This document shows, in pieces, positions 31,773-41,519 of a stretch of DNA of 64,000 nucleotides. The stretch comes from an uncultured Prevotella sp. (GTDB lineage Bacteria > Bacteroidota > Bacteroidia > Bacteroidales > Bacteroidaceae). Every line of letters begins with the position of its first letter. The first letter of the stretch is position 1. The stretch is from contig CAMJGE010000009.1 in the NCBI GenBank assembly GCA_946405145.1, positions 47,021 to 111,020 of the forward strand, in the 5' to 3' direction. Position numbers and translations under genes: made by a program. The notes beneath the pieces are model-generated. The model was not told the DNA's origin, searched no databases, and saw only the letters and a program-made list of their open reading frames with translations.

Positions 31773-32902
31773 TGATAAATCCAAAGTTTTTCTACGATAC
31801 TTTAGCCTCATATGGCATTGACTTCTATGCTGGCGTACCAGATTCTTTGCTGAAGAACCTTTGTGCCTATATTACCGATCATGCCGATGCTCAGCATAAT
31901 ATCATTGCTGCCAATGAAGGTGGTGCCATGGGACTGGCAGCAGGTCATTATCTGGCTACCGGTCAGATACCAGTGGTCTATATGCAGAACTCCGGTGAAG
32001 GTAATATAATCAACCCCTTGGCTTCCCTGACAGATCCAGATGTTTATAACATTCCAGTGCTATTGGTGATTGGCTGGCGTGGCAAGCCTGGTGTACATGA
32101 TGAACCTCAACATGTGAAACAGGGTAAGGTAACAACAGGTTTGCTCAATGTGATGGGCATTGACTATACGGTGCTCTCTAAAGAAGAGGACAAGGCCGAG
32201 GCGCAGATCAAGAAAGCCGTAGCCTATATGCAGGCTACCAAGCAGTGCTATGCCTTGGTTATAGAGAAAGATACCTTTGATACTTATACTTTGCAGAATA
32301 TAGAGAAAAATGATCTCACAATGACTCGCGAGGAGGCCATCCAAGCTGTGGCATTCGCTTTAGATGCGAAAGACTGTATCGTATCAACCACTGGTATGAT
32401 TTCACGCGAGCTTTTTGAATATCGTACTGCGAAGAATGAAGGTCATGAGCGTGACTTCCTCACCGTAGGTTCTATGGGACATGCCTCTCAGATTGCTCTT
32501 GGTATAGCTCTGGCAAAACAAGATAGAAAGATTTGGTGTTTCGATGGTGATGGCGCAACAATTATGCACATGGGTGGTATGGCCATCGTTGCCCAAAAAG
32601 CCCCGAAGAACTATATTCATGTGGTATTCAATAATGGAGCTCACGACTCTGTAGGTGGCCAACCTACTGTTGGATTGAATATCGATCTTCCTCGCATTGC
32701 TCGTGCTGTTGGCTATAAACATACATTCAGTGTAAGCACTAAGGAAGACCTTGTGGATATCCTTAAAGACGTCAAAGTAAACGACGGACCAACACTCCTT
32801 GAAATCAAAGTCAAGAAAGGCAATCGCAAGGATCTCGGTCGCCCCACAACCACCCCAATAGAAAATAAGGAAGCCCTCATGGCTTTCCTTTCAGAAGAAT
32901 GA
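31772..32902 (+). CDS. aepY: Phosphonopyruvate decarboxylase
   Basis: 376-aa thiamine-diphosphate enzyme that converts phosphonopyruvate to phosphonoacetaldehyde, the step that pulls the PEP mutase reaction forward. The N-terminal Pyr domain has the conserved Glu in AANEGGAMGLAAGHY; the C-terminal PP domain has FDGDGATIMHMG and NNGAHDSVGGQPT. It is short because it lacks the middle domain of pyruvate decarboxylases, as expected. Overlaps: 1 nt with the mutase gene, 4 nt with the dehydrogenase gene. Confidence 0.94.
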   Translation: MINPKFFYDTLASYGIDFYAGVPDSLLKNLCAYITDHADAQHNIIAANEGGAMGLAAGHYLATGQIPVVYMQNSGEGNIINPLASLTDPDVYNIPVLLVIGWRGKPGVHDEPQHVKQGKVTTGLLNVMGIDYTVLSKEEDKAEAQIKKAVAYMQATKQCYALVIEKDTFDTYTLQNIEKNDLTMTREEAIQAVAFALDAKDCIVSTTGMISRELFEYRTAKNEGHERDFLTVGSMGHASQIALGIALAKQDRKIWCFDGDGATIMHMGGMAIVAQKAPKNYIHVVFNNGAHDSVGGQPTVGLNIDLPRIARAVGYKHTFSVSTKEDLVDILKDVKVNDGPTLLEIKVKKGNRKDLGRPTTTPIENKEALMAFLSEE

Positions 32903-33996
32903 TGAAACAAATTATATATAATGGAATAGCACATCTTTCTGAGGCTTTAGAAGGCTCCAAGAAAGTTCTTCTAGTAACAGATAGCTCTTTTCCTTTTCTC
33001 AATATAAAGGATGAGATAGAAGGGATTGGAGTCCCTTATGTGAAGTTCTCCGACTTCACACCCAATCCCCTTTATGAAGACGTTTGTAAAGGCGTAGATA
33101 TTTTCAATGCGGAAGGGTGTGATACAATCCTAGCAGTTGGTGGTGGAAGCTCTTTGGATGTAGCCAAATGCATTAAACTCTATTGCAAGATGTCAAAGGA
33201 CACCTTGTACTTAGATCAGGAATATAAGGATACAGGTGTGAAGCTAATAGCCATTCCCACAACAGCAGGAACAGGTTCTGAATCAACTCGCTATGCAGTG
33301 ATTTATTATGATGGCAAAAAACAGAGCGTTACACACGATAGCATCATTCCCAATGTAGCCATTCTGGAACCAAAAGTACTCAAGACACTACCTTTGTATC
33401 AGAAGAAATGTACAATGCTGGATGCATTATGTCAGGGTATAGAGTCTTGGTGGTCTGTTAACTCAACGGATGAGAGTAAAAAACTCTCAAAAGAAGCTGT
33501 TGAAACGATAAAGAAGTGGTGGCGGGAGTATATCTTTGAAAACACGGATGAATCTGCTAAACAGATTATGCATGCAGCTAATCTTGCAGGTCAAGCTATC
33601 TGTATCACCCAGACTACAGCACCCCACGCTTTCAGTTATAAAATTACCTCTATGTATGGTATTCCTCATGGTCATGCTGTAGCTATATGTCTTCCTGAGA
33701 TTTGGGAATATATGTTGGCGCATATGGATAAATGTATTGATTCTCGTGGCTCGAATTACCTTGGTTCGATTTTTTCTGCAATAGCTCAAGCAATGGGGTG
33801 CCAAACTCCAGATAAAGCGATTATATTTTTCCGTAAGATGATGGAAGATATGACGCTGAATAACCCAGTTTCCCTAAATTATGCATCAGACATCTCCCTT
33901 TTGTCATCTTCTGTAAACCCAATTAGAATAAAAAATAATCCTATAAATTTAAACGAATTAGCAATTAGATCAATCTATAATCTAATATTATCTTAA
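32899..33996 (+). CDS. Iron-containing alcohol dehydrogenase, probable phosphonoacetaldehyde reductase
   Basis: 365-aa group III alcohol dehydrogenase: GGGSSLDVAK (nucleotide binding), PTTAGTGSEST, and the metal-site His residues in TTAPHAFSY and GIPHGHAVA. Directly after PEP mutase and decarboxylase genes, such enzymes reduce phosphonoacetaldehyde to 2-hydroxyethylphosphonate. No AepZ-type aminotransferase is present next to it, so I infer the hydroxy and not the amino phosphonate. The two ATGs at 32899 and 32902 are adjacent. Confidence 0.88.
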   Translation: MMKQIIYNGIAHLSEALEGSKKVLLVTDSSFPFLNIKDEIEGIGVPYVKFSDFTPNPLYEDVCKGVDIFNAEGCDTILAVGGGSSLDVAKCIKLYCKMSKDTLYLDQEYKDTGVKLIAIPTTAGTGSESTRYAVIYYDGKKQSVTHDSIIPNVAILEPKVLKTLPLYQKKCTMLDALCQGIESWWSVNSTDESKKLSKEAVETIKKWWREYIFENTDESAKQIMHAANLAGQAICITQTTAPHAFSYKITSMYGIPHGHAVAICLPEIWEYMLAHMDKCIDSRGSNYLGSIFSAIAQAMGCQTPDKAIIFFRKMMEDMTLNNPVSLNYASDISLLSSSVNPIRIKNNPINLNELAIRSIYNLILS

Positions 33997-34011
33997 AAAT
34001 AACGATGTAGT

Positions 34012-34728
34012 ATGAAGTGCTTTATAAGACATATGGCATGTTTTGCCTATAGATGTCTAAACATAATAAGTTTAGGATATTATTCAAAATGGTGTCAGAA
34101 AGAAGAGTTGAGAAGACAAGGAAGGTTAATGAAGTTATATGGAGAGGAAATCCTAATAATCATAAATGATATATGTACTTCTTGTAAGAAATCAATATGG
34201 TTGGAATTCGGAACACTTTTGGGCGCTTATAGAGAAAAGAACTTTATACGCCATGATTATGATATGGATTTGGGAATGTATCTTGATGAATATGATGAGA
34301 CTCTTGAAGAATGTTTTAAAAATAGAGGTTTTAAGAAAAAACATCATTTTATTCAATATCGAGGTCAAGAACATTTCCTAACAGAGGTGACTTGGGAATA
34401 TGAGGGATTCCATGTGGATATATTCCTTTGTATTAGGGACAATGATAATCGGCATATTTTCTGTTATGGAAAGAAGGATGATGTAACTTTCTCTCAAAAT
34501 AAGTGGGAAGTACTTGACTATACTCTTCCTGATGCTTATCCTCTTGAAAAGGTTTATATAAACAAGGTAATATGTAATGCTCCCGCAAAAGTGCAGGAGT
34601 GCTTGAAAAAGTATTATGGTGAAGGATTTATGACACCCAACAAGGGAAGTTCTGCAACTGACAAAACAGACAGGGTGAAAATCTGGGATATTGATTGTGC
34701 TTATGCAAGAATTGTAATTGATAAATAA
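34012..34728 (+). CDS. LicD/fukutin-like phosphotransferase 1
   Basis: 238 aa. LicD-type nucleotidyltransferase fold: WLEFGTLLGAYREKNFIRHD then YDMDLG with the metal-binding acidic pair, and a later HVDIFLC. LicD proteins move phosphocholine from a CDP carrier to sugars. Here, next to phosphonate genes, transfer of a CMP-activated phosphonate to the polysaccharide is the likely role. It is a divergent family member and lies 15 nt after the dehydrogenase gene. Confidence 0.82.
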   Translation: MKCFIRHMACFAYRCLNIISLGYYSKWCQKEELRRQGRLMKLYGEEILIIINDICTSCKKSIWLEFGTLLGAYREKNFIRHDYDMDLGMYLDEYDETLEECFKNRGFKKKHHFIQYRGQEHFLTEVTWEYEGFHVDIFLCIRDNDNRHIFCYGKKDDVTFSQNKWEVLDYTLPDAYPLEKVYINKVICNAPAKVQECLKKYYGEGFMTPNKGSSATDKTDRVKIWDIDCAYARIVIDK

Positions 34729-34739
34729 GATGTGGTTAT

Positions 34740-35552
34740 ATGAGGAAACTGTCAGAAAAAGAGCTAAAAGAAATAATGTTGGAGGGATTGGTTGAATTTA
34801 GGAATCAATGCCAAAAATATAATTTACGATATTATTTGGCATATGGTTCACTTTTAGGGGCTGTTAGACATAGGGGATTCATACCTTGGGATGACGATAT
34901 AGATATTTGGATGCCACGCGAGGATTATGACAAGATGATTTCAATTTCAGATGATTTTTCAACAACTTCTTGGGAGGTTGTTAATAATCAAATTAATAAT
35001 AAATATCTGTTTACATTTGCAAAGTTTTGTAACAAACACACTGTTACACCTCCGTCTCGATTTAGAAATGGTTTTCTATATGGAGTCTGTATTGATTTAT
35101 TTCCATTGGAAAATAGTGTTGAAAGCCAGACAGAGTATGAAATTAAATGTATGATGGATTCTATTTCCAGAAAATATGGAGTTATGTTAGGTCGTTATTA
35201 TGGTTTTTCTAACAATTCTTCATTTGTTGAGAAATGTAAACAGATGATGTGGCGATTATATGCAAAAATTCATTATCCAACTTATTCGGATATAATTAAA
35301 ATGTTGGATGCAGAGTATAGAAAACAAGGTATGGCGAAGGGGGACTATTTTTATTGTTGTCAGACTCACCTAAGAAATATATGGAAAGTTGATGATTTTG
35401 GTACTGGTGTTGAATTGCTTTTTGAAAAAAATAATTTTGTAGCACCTTGCAATTATGATGTAGTTTTGAAATCATTGTATGGAGATTATTTGCAACTTCC
35501 TGACGAGAATGAACGAAAGGCTCCTCATGATTTTTCTGCATATTGGAAATGA
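34740..35552 (+). CDS. LicD family phosphotransferase 2
   Basis: 270 aa, a classical LicD protein: YYLAYGSLLGAVRHRGFIPW followed by DDDIDIWMPREDY, and CIDLFPLE further on. It is a second transferase for the same or another position on the repeat unit. Very low G+C. It overlaps the flippase gene by 4 nt (ATGA). Confidence 0.9.
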   Translation: MRKLSEKELKEIMLEGLVEFRNQCQKYNLRYYLAYGSLLGAVRHRGFIPWDDDIDIWMPREDYDKMISISDDFSTTSWEVVNNQINNKYLFTFAKFCNKHTVTPPSRFRNGFLYGVCIDLFPLENSVESQTEYEIKCMMDSISRKYGVMLGRYYGFSNNSSFVEKCKQMMWRLYAKIHYPTYSDIIKMLDAEYRKQGMAKGDYFYCCQTHLRNIWKVDDFGTGVELLFEKNNFVAPCNYDVVLKSLYGDYLQLPDENERKAPHDFSAYWK

Positions 35553-36991
35553 CGCGTAATAAAAAGGCTTTCTTTTGGACTGTATTTGATAAGATTGGAA
35601 TTCAGTCTTTTACTTTTGTAATTGGTATTTTTTTGGCTCGCCTTCTTACTCCATTTGATTATGGGGTCGTTGGACTTTCTACCATTTTTATATCTTTAAC
35701 TGATATCCTCATTGAAAGTGGGTTTTCTAATGCACTTGTTAGAAAACAAGACAGAAATCAGACTGATTTGTCTACAGCTTTTTATTTCAATATATCAATT
35801 AGTTTATTATTATATATATTACTTTTTTTTGCCTCACCTTATATAGCGTCTTTTTTTGATACACCTTTGCTGTCATCTGTATTACGAGTTGTTGGCATTA
35901 ATTTGATTATTAATTCTTGGTGCGTGGTTCAAAATGCTTTATTTATAGCAGAATTTCGACTAAAGATTCTTGCTTATATTAATATAGCTTCGTTAATACC
36001 CTCAAGTCTTGTCGCTATTTCGTTGGCTTTTTATGGGTACGGGGTCTATGCGTTGGTTATACAGTCTGTTCTATCTAACTTTATAAGATTTATTCTGCTT
36101 TGGTTTTATGCAAATTGGCATCCCTCTTTGGTTTTCAGTAAAAAGTCTTTTGATTATCTATGGGGGTTCGGTTCAAAATTAATACTCACTAGATTTATTG
36201 GAGTTCTCTTTAATAAAATCAATACTTTTATTATTGGGAAATATATAGGAAAAAGTGATCTCGGTTTTTATTCAAAAGCAGAATCTCTTTCATCACAACC
36301 AGATTCTATAGTTTCAGGTGTAATAGCTAAGGCTGCGGTTCCAATAATGTCGGAATGTCAACACGATAAGCACTCACTTCTTAATTGTTTTAGGAAGTAT
36401 TCAAAATTATTCACTTTTGTATTATGTTATTTTTGTGGTGTTCTTTTCTTAATAGCACAACCTTTAATTATCTTCTTATGGACTGCAAAATGGACAGAAA
36501 CAATTGTTATATTTAGAATATTGTTGTTGGCATCTATATTATCACCACTATCTGCATTAAATCTTATTTTACTACAAGTGTTAAATAGGACAGACATGTC
36601 TTTAAAACTGGAGATTATTAAGAAAACATTATATATACCAATTATTCTGTTGGGAGCTTTTTATGGTCTTATAGGGTTGTCTTTAGCTCAGATAGCTATT
36701 TCTGTTGTTGCAACAATTGTTAATTCTTTTGCTTCAAAAAAGTATATTGAGTATTCGTATGTTAAGCAGTTTTGTGATGTTTTGTCCTATATGATCCCTA
36801 TGTCAATATCAATTGCTGTACCATACATGTTGGTTAATGGGTGGATAGATAATAACATAATTTCGATTATTATAGGGATTGTTTCTTATACCTTGGTTTT
36901 CTTTTTGCTACTTTTTGTTGCCAGAGATCGTTTGTTTCTTGAATATTTTGAATCTATACAGTCGTTAGTATTAAATAGAATAAAGAAATGA
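35549..36991 (+). CDS. Polysaccharide flippase (Wzx, MOP superfamily)
   Basis: 480-aa inner-membrane protein with about 12 to 14 hydrophobic segments and the start MTRNKKAFFWTVFDKIGIQS typical of PST-type lipopolysaccharide exporters. It would flip the undecaprenyl-linked repeat unit. ATG 35549 is preferred over the in-frame TTG at 35543 because it gives the common 4-nt overlap with the upstream stop. The stop overlaps the next gene by 4 nt. Confidence 0.92.
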   Translation: MTRNKKAFFWTVFDKIGIQSFTFVIGIFLARLLTPFDYGVVGLSTIFISLTDILIESGFSNALVRKQDRNQTDLSTAFYFNISISLLLYILLFFASPYIASFFDTPLLSSVLRVVGINLIINSWCVVQNALFIAEFRLKILAYINIASLIPSSLVAISLAFYGYGVYALVIQSVLSNFIRFILLWFYANWHPSLVFSKKSFDYLWGFGSKLILTRFIGVLFNKINTFIIGKYIGKSDLGFYSKAESLSSQPDSIVSGVIAKAAVPIMSECQHDKHSLLNCFRKYSKLFTFVLCYFCGVLFLIAQPLIIFLWTAKWTETIVIFRILLLASILSPLSALNLILLQVLNRTDMSLKLEIIKKTLYIPIILLGAFYGLIGLSLAQIAISVVATIVNSFASKKYIEYSYVKQFCDVLSYMIPMSISIAVPYMLVNGWIDNNIISIIIGIVSYTLVFFLLLFVARDRLFLEYFESIQSLVLNRIKK

Positions 36992-37944
36992 GTTATGTGA
37001 AATTGATGATTTACTATTCTCTTGTATTGATAAGATTGCTTTGTTGTAATACTATTATAAGGCTTTTCTTAAAGAGACCGAAATACATTAAGAAGTATAA
37101 AATTTCTATTTGTGGTATTTTTAAGAATGAAGCGCTTTTCTTGAAGGAGTGGATTGAATATCATGAAATGATAGGCGTTGAACATTTCTATCTTTATAAT
37201 AATAACTCAGAAGACAACTATCAAGAGGTGCTCCTTCCATATATAAATAGAGGTTTAGTAACATTGATAGATTGGCCTTATAATCAAGCGCAAATAAAGG
37301 CCTATCAGAATTTTTACGAAACTTATCGTCACGAAACGCAATGGGTTTCTTTTCTTGATATTGATGAGTTCTTTTGTCCAAGGTATGAGAAAACACTTAC
37401 CGATTGGCTTCTTAAGAATGATAAATATCCAGTATTAGTTCTTTATTGGCGTATGTTCGGAACTTCAGGAAAACTATACCATGATAAAGAAAAACTTGTT
37501 ATTGACCAATATACCGTTAGTTGGGATCATCTGTATCATTGTGGCAAATGTTTAATCAATACTGACTATGATATTAGTGTATTTGATACTTCCACACATC
37601 ATCTTACCCGAGTAAAATATCCGCTTTGGGGGAATGTTCTGAAATTAACGGTTTTACCAGCAAATCAGTTTGGATGGTTTGTTATGGATCCTTTCCATTT
37701 TTCCAAATTGTATTGTGAGGAAAAGTATACAATTCAAATAAACCATTATTGGTCGAAAGCTTGGAAAATATATGAAGGGAAACGTATGATGACCGATGTG
37801 TATTTTAAAGAAAATCCCAAGATTAATATGTCATATTTTTATGAACATGAACATGAAAATCGAACCGTCGATTATACCATATATCGTTTTTTGATGCAAT
37901 TGAAATTGAAAATGGGCTTATTTAAGGAGGAAGAAAATGGATAA
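36988..37944 (+). CDS. Family 92-type glycosyltransferase
   Basis: 318 aa. The GT92 (DUF23) pattern is visible: ISICGIFKNEALFLKEWIEY, HFYLYNNNSED, and FLDIDEFF with the Asp-x-Asp motif. A hydrophobic N-terminus (LMIYYSLVLIRLLCCNTIIRLF) may anchor it in the membrane. It is cytoplasmic-facing and adds a sugar to the repeat unit; the donor is unknown. It overlaps the wzx gene by 4 nt and the next gene by 8 nt. Confidence 0.88.
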   Translation: MSYVKLMIYYSLVLIRLLCCNTIIRLFLKRPKYIKKYKISICGIFKNEALFLKEWIEYHEMIGVEHFYLYNNNSEDNYQEVLLPYINRGLVTLIDWPYNQAQIKAYQNFYETYRHETQWVSFLDIDEFFCPRYEKTLTDWLLKNDKYPVLVLYWRMFGTSGKLYHDKEKLVIDQYTVSWDHLYHCGKCLINTDYDISVFDTSTHHLTRVKYPLWGNVLKLTVLPANQFGWFVMDPFHFSKLYCEEKYTIQINHYWSKAWKIYEGKRMMTDVYFKENPKINMSYFYEHEHENRTVDYTIYRFLMQLKLKMGLFKEEENG

Positions 37945-38845
37945 AACTAAATGCCAGATTATTGAACTTCCTAAAATTGGTGATGAGAGGGGTAATTTGT
38001 CTATCATTGAACAAATCAAACAGATTCCTTTCGAGATAAAAAGGGTGCATTGGATTTATGATGTACCTGGTGGTGTTGATAGAGGTGGTCATGCCTTTAA
38101 AGAAACAGAGGAGTTTATTGTTGCATTATCAGGTAGCTTTAATGTGGAGATAGACAATGGAGAGGCTATTAGTACTTTCTCCCTCAATCGTTCATATTAT
38201 GGCTTATATGTTCCTAAAGGCATGTGGCGTACCATGACGAATTTCTCTACCAATTCATTGGCGTTGGTCCTTTCGTCAACAGAATATGACGAACATGATT
38301 ATGTGTCGGATTACCATGAATATAAAATATGGAGGAAGGACAACTCTAAGGTGCCCACAAAGACAGATGCCAAGACTTCTGTTATGGCAAATATACCTGA
38401 TCATAAAACTTTGTCATCAGAAGTTCGGAGCGTGTTTGACTGTTCCCTTTGTGAATTAAATAAGATGCATGATAAGGAAGGCAATCTTACGTATATGTAT
38501 GAAAATGTTCATGTCCCTTTTTCTATTAATCGTGTGTTTTATTCGTATGACATACCAGGTGGTGAAGATCGGGGCGCTCATGCTCATAAGCGATGCCATC
38601 AGTTCTTAATTGCTGCTAGTGGTAGCTTTGAGGTGGTGTTAGACGATGGAACTAATAAACGAACTGTACAGCTGAATAGACCTTTCTGGGGATTACATGT
38701 GCCACCAGGCATTTGGGCATCTGAGCAGGGTTTTAGTTCAGGAAGCATTTGTTTGGTATTAGCTTCAGAAGGATACTCAGAAGATGATTATATTCGTGAT
38801 TATGATGATTATTTAGAATATATTAAGACGCAAGATAATGATTAA
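37937..38845 (+). CDS. Tandem FdtA-like sugar 3,4-ketoisomerase
   Basis: 302 aa made of two copies of the FdtA/WxcM-type cupin (about 1-135 and 155-302). FdtA converts dTDP-4-keto-6-deoxyglucose to the 3-keto sugar on the way to dTDP-Fuc3NAc. The second copy has the intact His pair in RGAHAHKRCHQF. In the first copy the motif reads RGGHAFKETEEF, so one His is Phe. I infer activity in the second copy and a structural or altered role for the first. It is followed by the matching aminotransferase. Confidence 0.88.
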   Translation: MDKTKCQIIELPKIGDERGNLSIIEQIKQIPFEIKRVHWIYDVPGGVDRGGHAFKETEEFIVALSGSFNVEIDNGEAISTFSLNRSYYGLYVPKGMWRTMTNFSTNSLALVLSSTEYDEHDYVSDYHEYKIWRKDNSKVPTKTDAKTSVMANIPDHKTLSSEVRSVFDCSLCELNKMHDKEGNLTYMYENVHVPFSINRVFYSYDIPGGEDRGAHAHKRCHQFLIAASGSFEVVLDDGTNKRTVQLNRPFWGLHVPPGIWASEQGFSSGSICLVLASEGYSEDDYIRDYDDYLEYIKTQDND

Positions 38846-39938
38846 GTTGTTAGACTTACAGAAGATCACCATGATGCATGGTGATGAATATAAAGAAGCT
38901 GTTAATCGTGTTATTGAGTCGGGATGGTTCCTGCAAGGTAACGAAAATAGACAATTTGAGGAAGATTATGCCAAGTATATAGGTACAGAGCATTGTATTG
39001 CTGTTGCCAATGGACTAGATGCTTTATATCTGTTAATGCGAGGCTATAAAGAAATGGGCATTATGCAGGATGGAGATGAAATCATTGTGCCTGCAAATAC
39101 ATACATAGCTACCATTATTGCCGTCACCCGTAATAATCTGGTGCCTGTGCTTGTAGAACCTACGTGGGAACATTTGGAAATTGATATTGATCAGATAGAA
39201 CAGCATATAACCCCCAAGACTAAGGGGGTGATGATAGTGCATCTATATGGTCGTATTGCTTACAATGATAAACTAGGCGATATATGCAAGAAACACGGTT
39301 TGATGTTGATGGAAGATTGCGCACAGAGCCATGGTTGTGCATGGAAAGGAGTTAGAACGGGTGCATTAGGTGATGCCGCTGCTCATTCTTTCTATCCTGG
39401 TAAGAACCTTGGTGCTTTTGGCGATGCTGGCGCTGTAACTACCAATGATCTAGAACTGTCAGAAGTGATTCGTGCTTTGGCTAACTATGGTAGTCAGAAA
39501 AAGTACGTGTTCAAATATGTTGGTATGAACAGCCGTATGTCAGAGACTGATGCAGCTGTTTTGGATGTGAAGTTGAAGTATTTGGATGAGGACAATCAGG
39601 CGCGTCAGAAACTTGCAGCATACTATTATGAGAACATCAAGAATCCTCTGATTACTTTGCCTATGCGCATCGCGGATGATAATAATGTGTATCATCAATT
39701 TCCCATCTTCTGTGAAAAAAGAGATGAGTTGCAGGAATTCTTGAAAGAGAATGGTATCCAGACCTTAATTCATTATCCTATTCCTCCTCATAAGCAGGAG
39801 TGTTATAAGACATGGAATAATCTTAGTTATCCAATTACAGAGAAAATACATGCCCAGGAATTGTCAATACCAATGAATCAGATAGTGACAGAATTGGAGG
39901 CAAAACAAGTTGTTGATGCAATAAATAAGTTTCAATGA
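38838..39938 (+). CDS. DegT/DnrJ/EryC1 sugar aminotransferase (FdtB-like)
   Basis: 366-aa PLP enzyme with the fold-type I sugar aminotransferase pattern: ANTYIATIIAVTRNNLVPV, EDCAQSHG, and SFYPGKNLGAFGDAG with the PLP Lys. Next to the FdtA-like gene it should aminate the 3-keto sugar to give dTDP-Fuc3N (or a close epimer). The acetyltransferase-like gene at 40878 would complete the N-acetylated form. It overlaps both neighbours by a few bases. Confidence 0.93.
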   Translation: MIKLLDLQKITMMHGDEYKEAVNRVIESGWFLQGNENRQFEEDYAKYIGTEHCIAVANGLDALYLLMRGYKEMGIMQDGDEIIVPANTYIATIIAVTRNNLVPVLVEPTWEHLEIDIDQIEQHITPKTKGVMIVHLYGRIAYNDKLGDICKKHGLMLMEDCAQSHGCAWKGVRTGALGDAAAHSFYPGKNLGAFGDAGAVTTNDLELSEVIRALANYGSQKKYVFKYVGMNSRMSETDAAVLDVKLKYLDEDNQARQKLAAYYYENIKNPLITLPMRIADDNNVYHQFPIFCEKRDELQEFLKENGIQTLIHYPIPPHKQECYKTWNNLSYPITEKIHAQELSIPMNQIVTELEAKQVVDAINKFQ

Positions 39939-40873
39939 TTGATAAAATGGATAATCAAATTATTCTTTCACTATGTATTCCTACCAATGGTGCTGTAGAA
40001 TGGATACTGCCTGTTATTGAAAGTATTTATGTTCAGGACTATGATACTTCAAAATTTGAAGTGGTAATAACAGATAATGGCAAGGATTCACAATTGCCAG
40101 CATATATTGAAAAGATGAATTTTTCTAACCTTCGATATAAACAAACCAATGATGAAGGATTTCTTAATCTCGTGACTTGTTTAAAAGAAGGTAAGGGGTT
40201 GTTTTGTAAGATGGTTAACCATCGAAGTCAGTTATTGCCAGGAACAATTGCTGCATTGGTGACTCTTGTCTTACAATATAAGGATACACAACCACTCATT
40301 TATTGCTCGGATGGTGTTCTAAAGAATCGTGGTGATATTATAGATTGTCCAACAAATGATGATTTTGTAAAAGAACTGTCATATTATTGTAGTTGGAGCG
40401 CGGGTATTGGGTTTTGGCAAAAGGAGATTAAAGAAATAGAATCTATCGCCTTAAATGAGATGTTTCCCAATACCTCAATGTTGTTTGGTGTTAATAATGC
40501 CTCCTCTTATGTGATATGGAATAAGAAATATCAACAGATGGGGGACGAGTCTGGTAAAGGTGGCTATGATCTATATGAGACTTTTGCTGTGGTCTTTCTT
40601 GACTTAATAAATAATCTTCGGATAGAGAAAAGAATTTCTGCGAGAACTTTTATTAAAGTGAAAAAGGATTTGTTTGAGTTTTTGAGAGATCTATACCTAA
40701 GCGAAGCGATTATGCCCACTAATAGGACATTTATACTAAAAAATATAGCTCAAAGCATGAATGTTTATTATGGTCCATCTTCGTATAGGAAAATGATTAT
40801 TGGTGCTTGGATGAGAATCCCGATGGTTTTTGTCAGAATACTTTTAGCTAAAATTCATAAGATCATTAGATAA
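39935..40873 (+). CDS. Family 2 glycosyltransferase
   Basis: 312 aa. The GT-A fold start is visible ([30 protein letters not shown]), with a divergent middle ([12 protein letters not shown]) where the usual DxD lies. Sugar donor and acceptor are unknown. It overlaps the aminotransferase gene by 4 nt. Confidence 0.8.
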   Translation: MIDKMDNQIILSLCIPTNGAVEWILPVIESIYVQDYDTSKFEVVITDNGKDSQLPAYIEKMNFSNLRYKQTNDEGFLNLVTCLKEGKGLFCKMVNHRSQLLPGTIAALVTLVLQYKDTQPLIYCSDGVLKNRGDIIDCPTNDDFVKELSYYCSWSAGIGFWQKEIKEIESIALNEMFPNTSMLFGVNNASSYVIWNKKYQQMGDESGKGGYDLYETFAVVFLDLINNLRIEKRISARTFIKVKKDLFEFLRDLYLSEAIMPTNRTFILKNIAQSMNVYYGPSSYRKMIIGAWMRIPMVFVRILLAKIHKIIR

Positions 40874-40877
40874 TCTG

Positions 40878-41507
40878 ATGAAAAATATAGTAAAAAAGAC
40901 GATATGTCTCCTGATGTGGATATTAAGTAGAATATATCCATATTCTATTAATTTGCGCCTTCGTATAATAAGGGATTGCCTATATACAATGTGGATACGA
41001 AATTTTATGAAGCATGTGGGGTCTTCTACTGTTTTTGCAAAGAAATTTTGTATTGTTGGAGGCGATTTTGTTACTATAGGTGAAAAAAATTACTTTGCAG
41101 AAGGATGTATGGTATCAGCGTGGGAAGTTTATAATGGATATAAATATACTCCGCAAATAACCATAGGCGATGGTTGTCATTTTGGGAAAGGAAATCATAT
41201 CACATGTTGTAATAAGGTTATCATAGGGAATGGTCTTTTGACAGGAATGTATGTCCTGATATCAGATAATAGTCATGGAGATATTTGTGCAGAGGAACTG
41301 TCTGTTCCTCCATCAGATCGCCAATTAATAAGTAAAGGAGAAGTAGTTATTGGTGATAATGTTTGGATTGGTGATAAGGTCGCTATTTTGGCTGGAGTCC
41401 ATATCGGTGATGGCGCTATTATCGGTGTAAACTCTGTTGTAACTAAAGATGTGCCTGCAAATTGTGTTGTTGGCGGAATACCAGCTAAGTTATTGCGAAG
41501 ACTCTAG
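40878..41507 (+). CDS. Hexapeptide-repeat acyltransferase
   Basis: 209 aa, left-handed beta-helix acyltransferase of the WbbJ/maltose acetyltransferase type: [59 protein letters not shown] and [20 protein letters not shown]. It would O-acetylate the polysaccharide or N-acetylate the amino sugar. Because it lacks the short FdtC form, its substrate stays open. Confidence 0.9.
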   Translation: MKNIVKKTICLLMWILSRIYPYSINLRLRIIRDCLYTMWIRNFMKHVGSSTVFAKKFCIVGGDFVTIGEKNYFAEGCMVSAWEVYNGYKYTPQITIGDGCHFGKGNHITCCNKVIIGNGLLTGMYVLISDNSHGDICAEELSVPPSDRQLISKGEVVIGDNVWIGDKVAILAGVHIGDGAIIGVNSVVTKDVPANCVVGGIPAKLLRRL

Positions 41508-41519
41508 TAAATAGAACAA

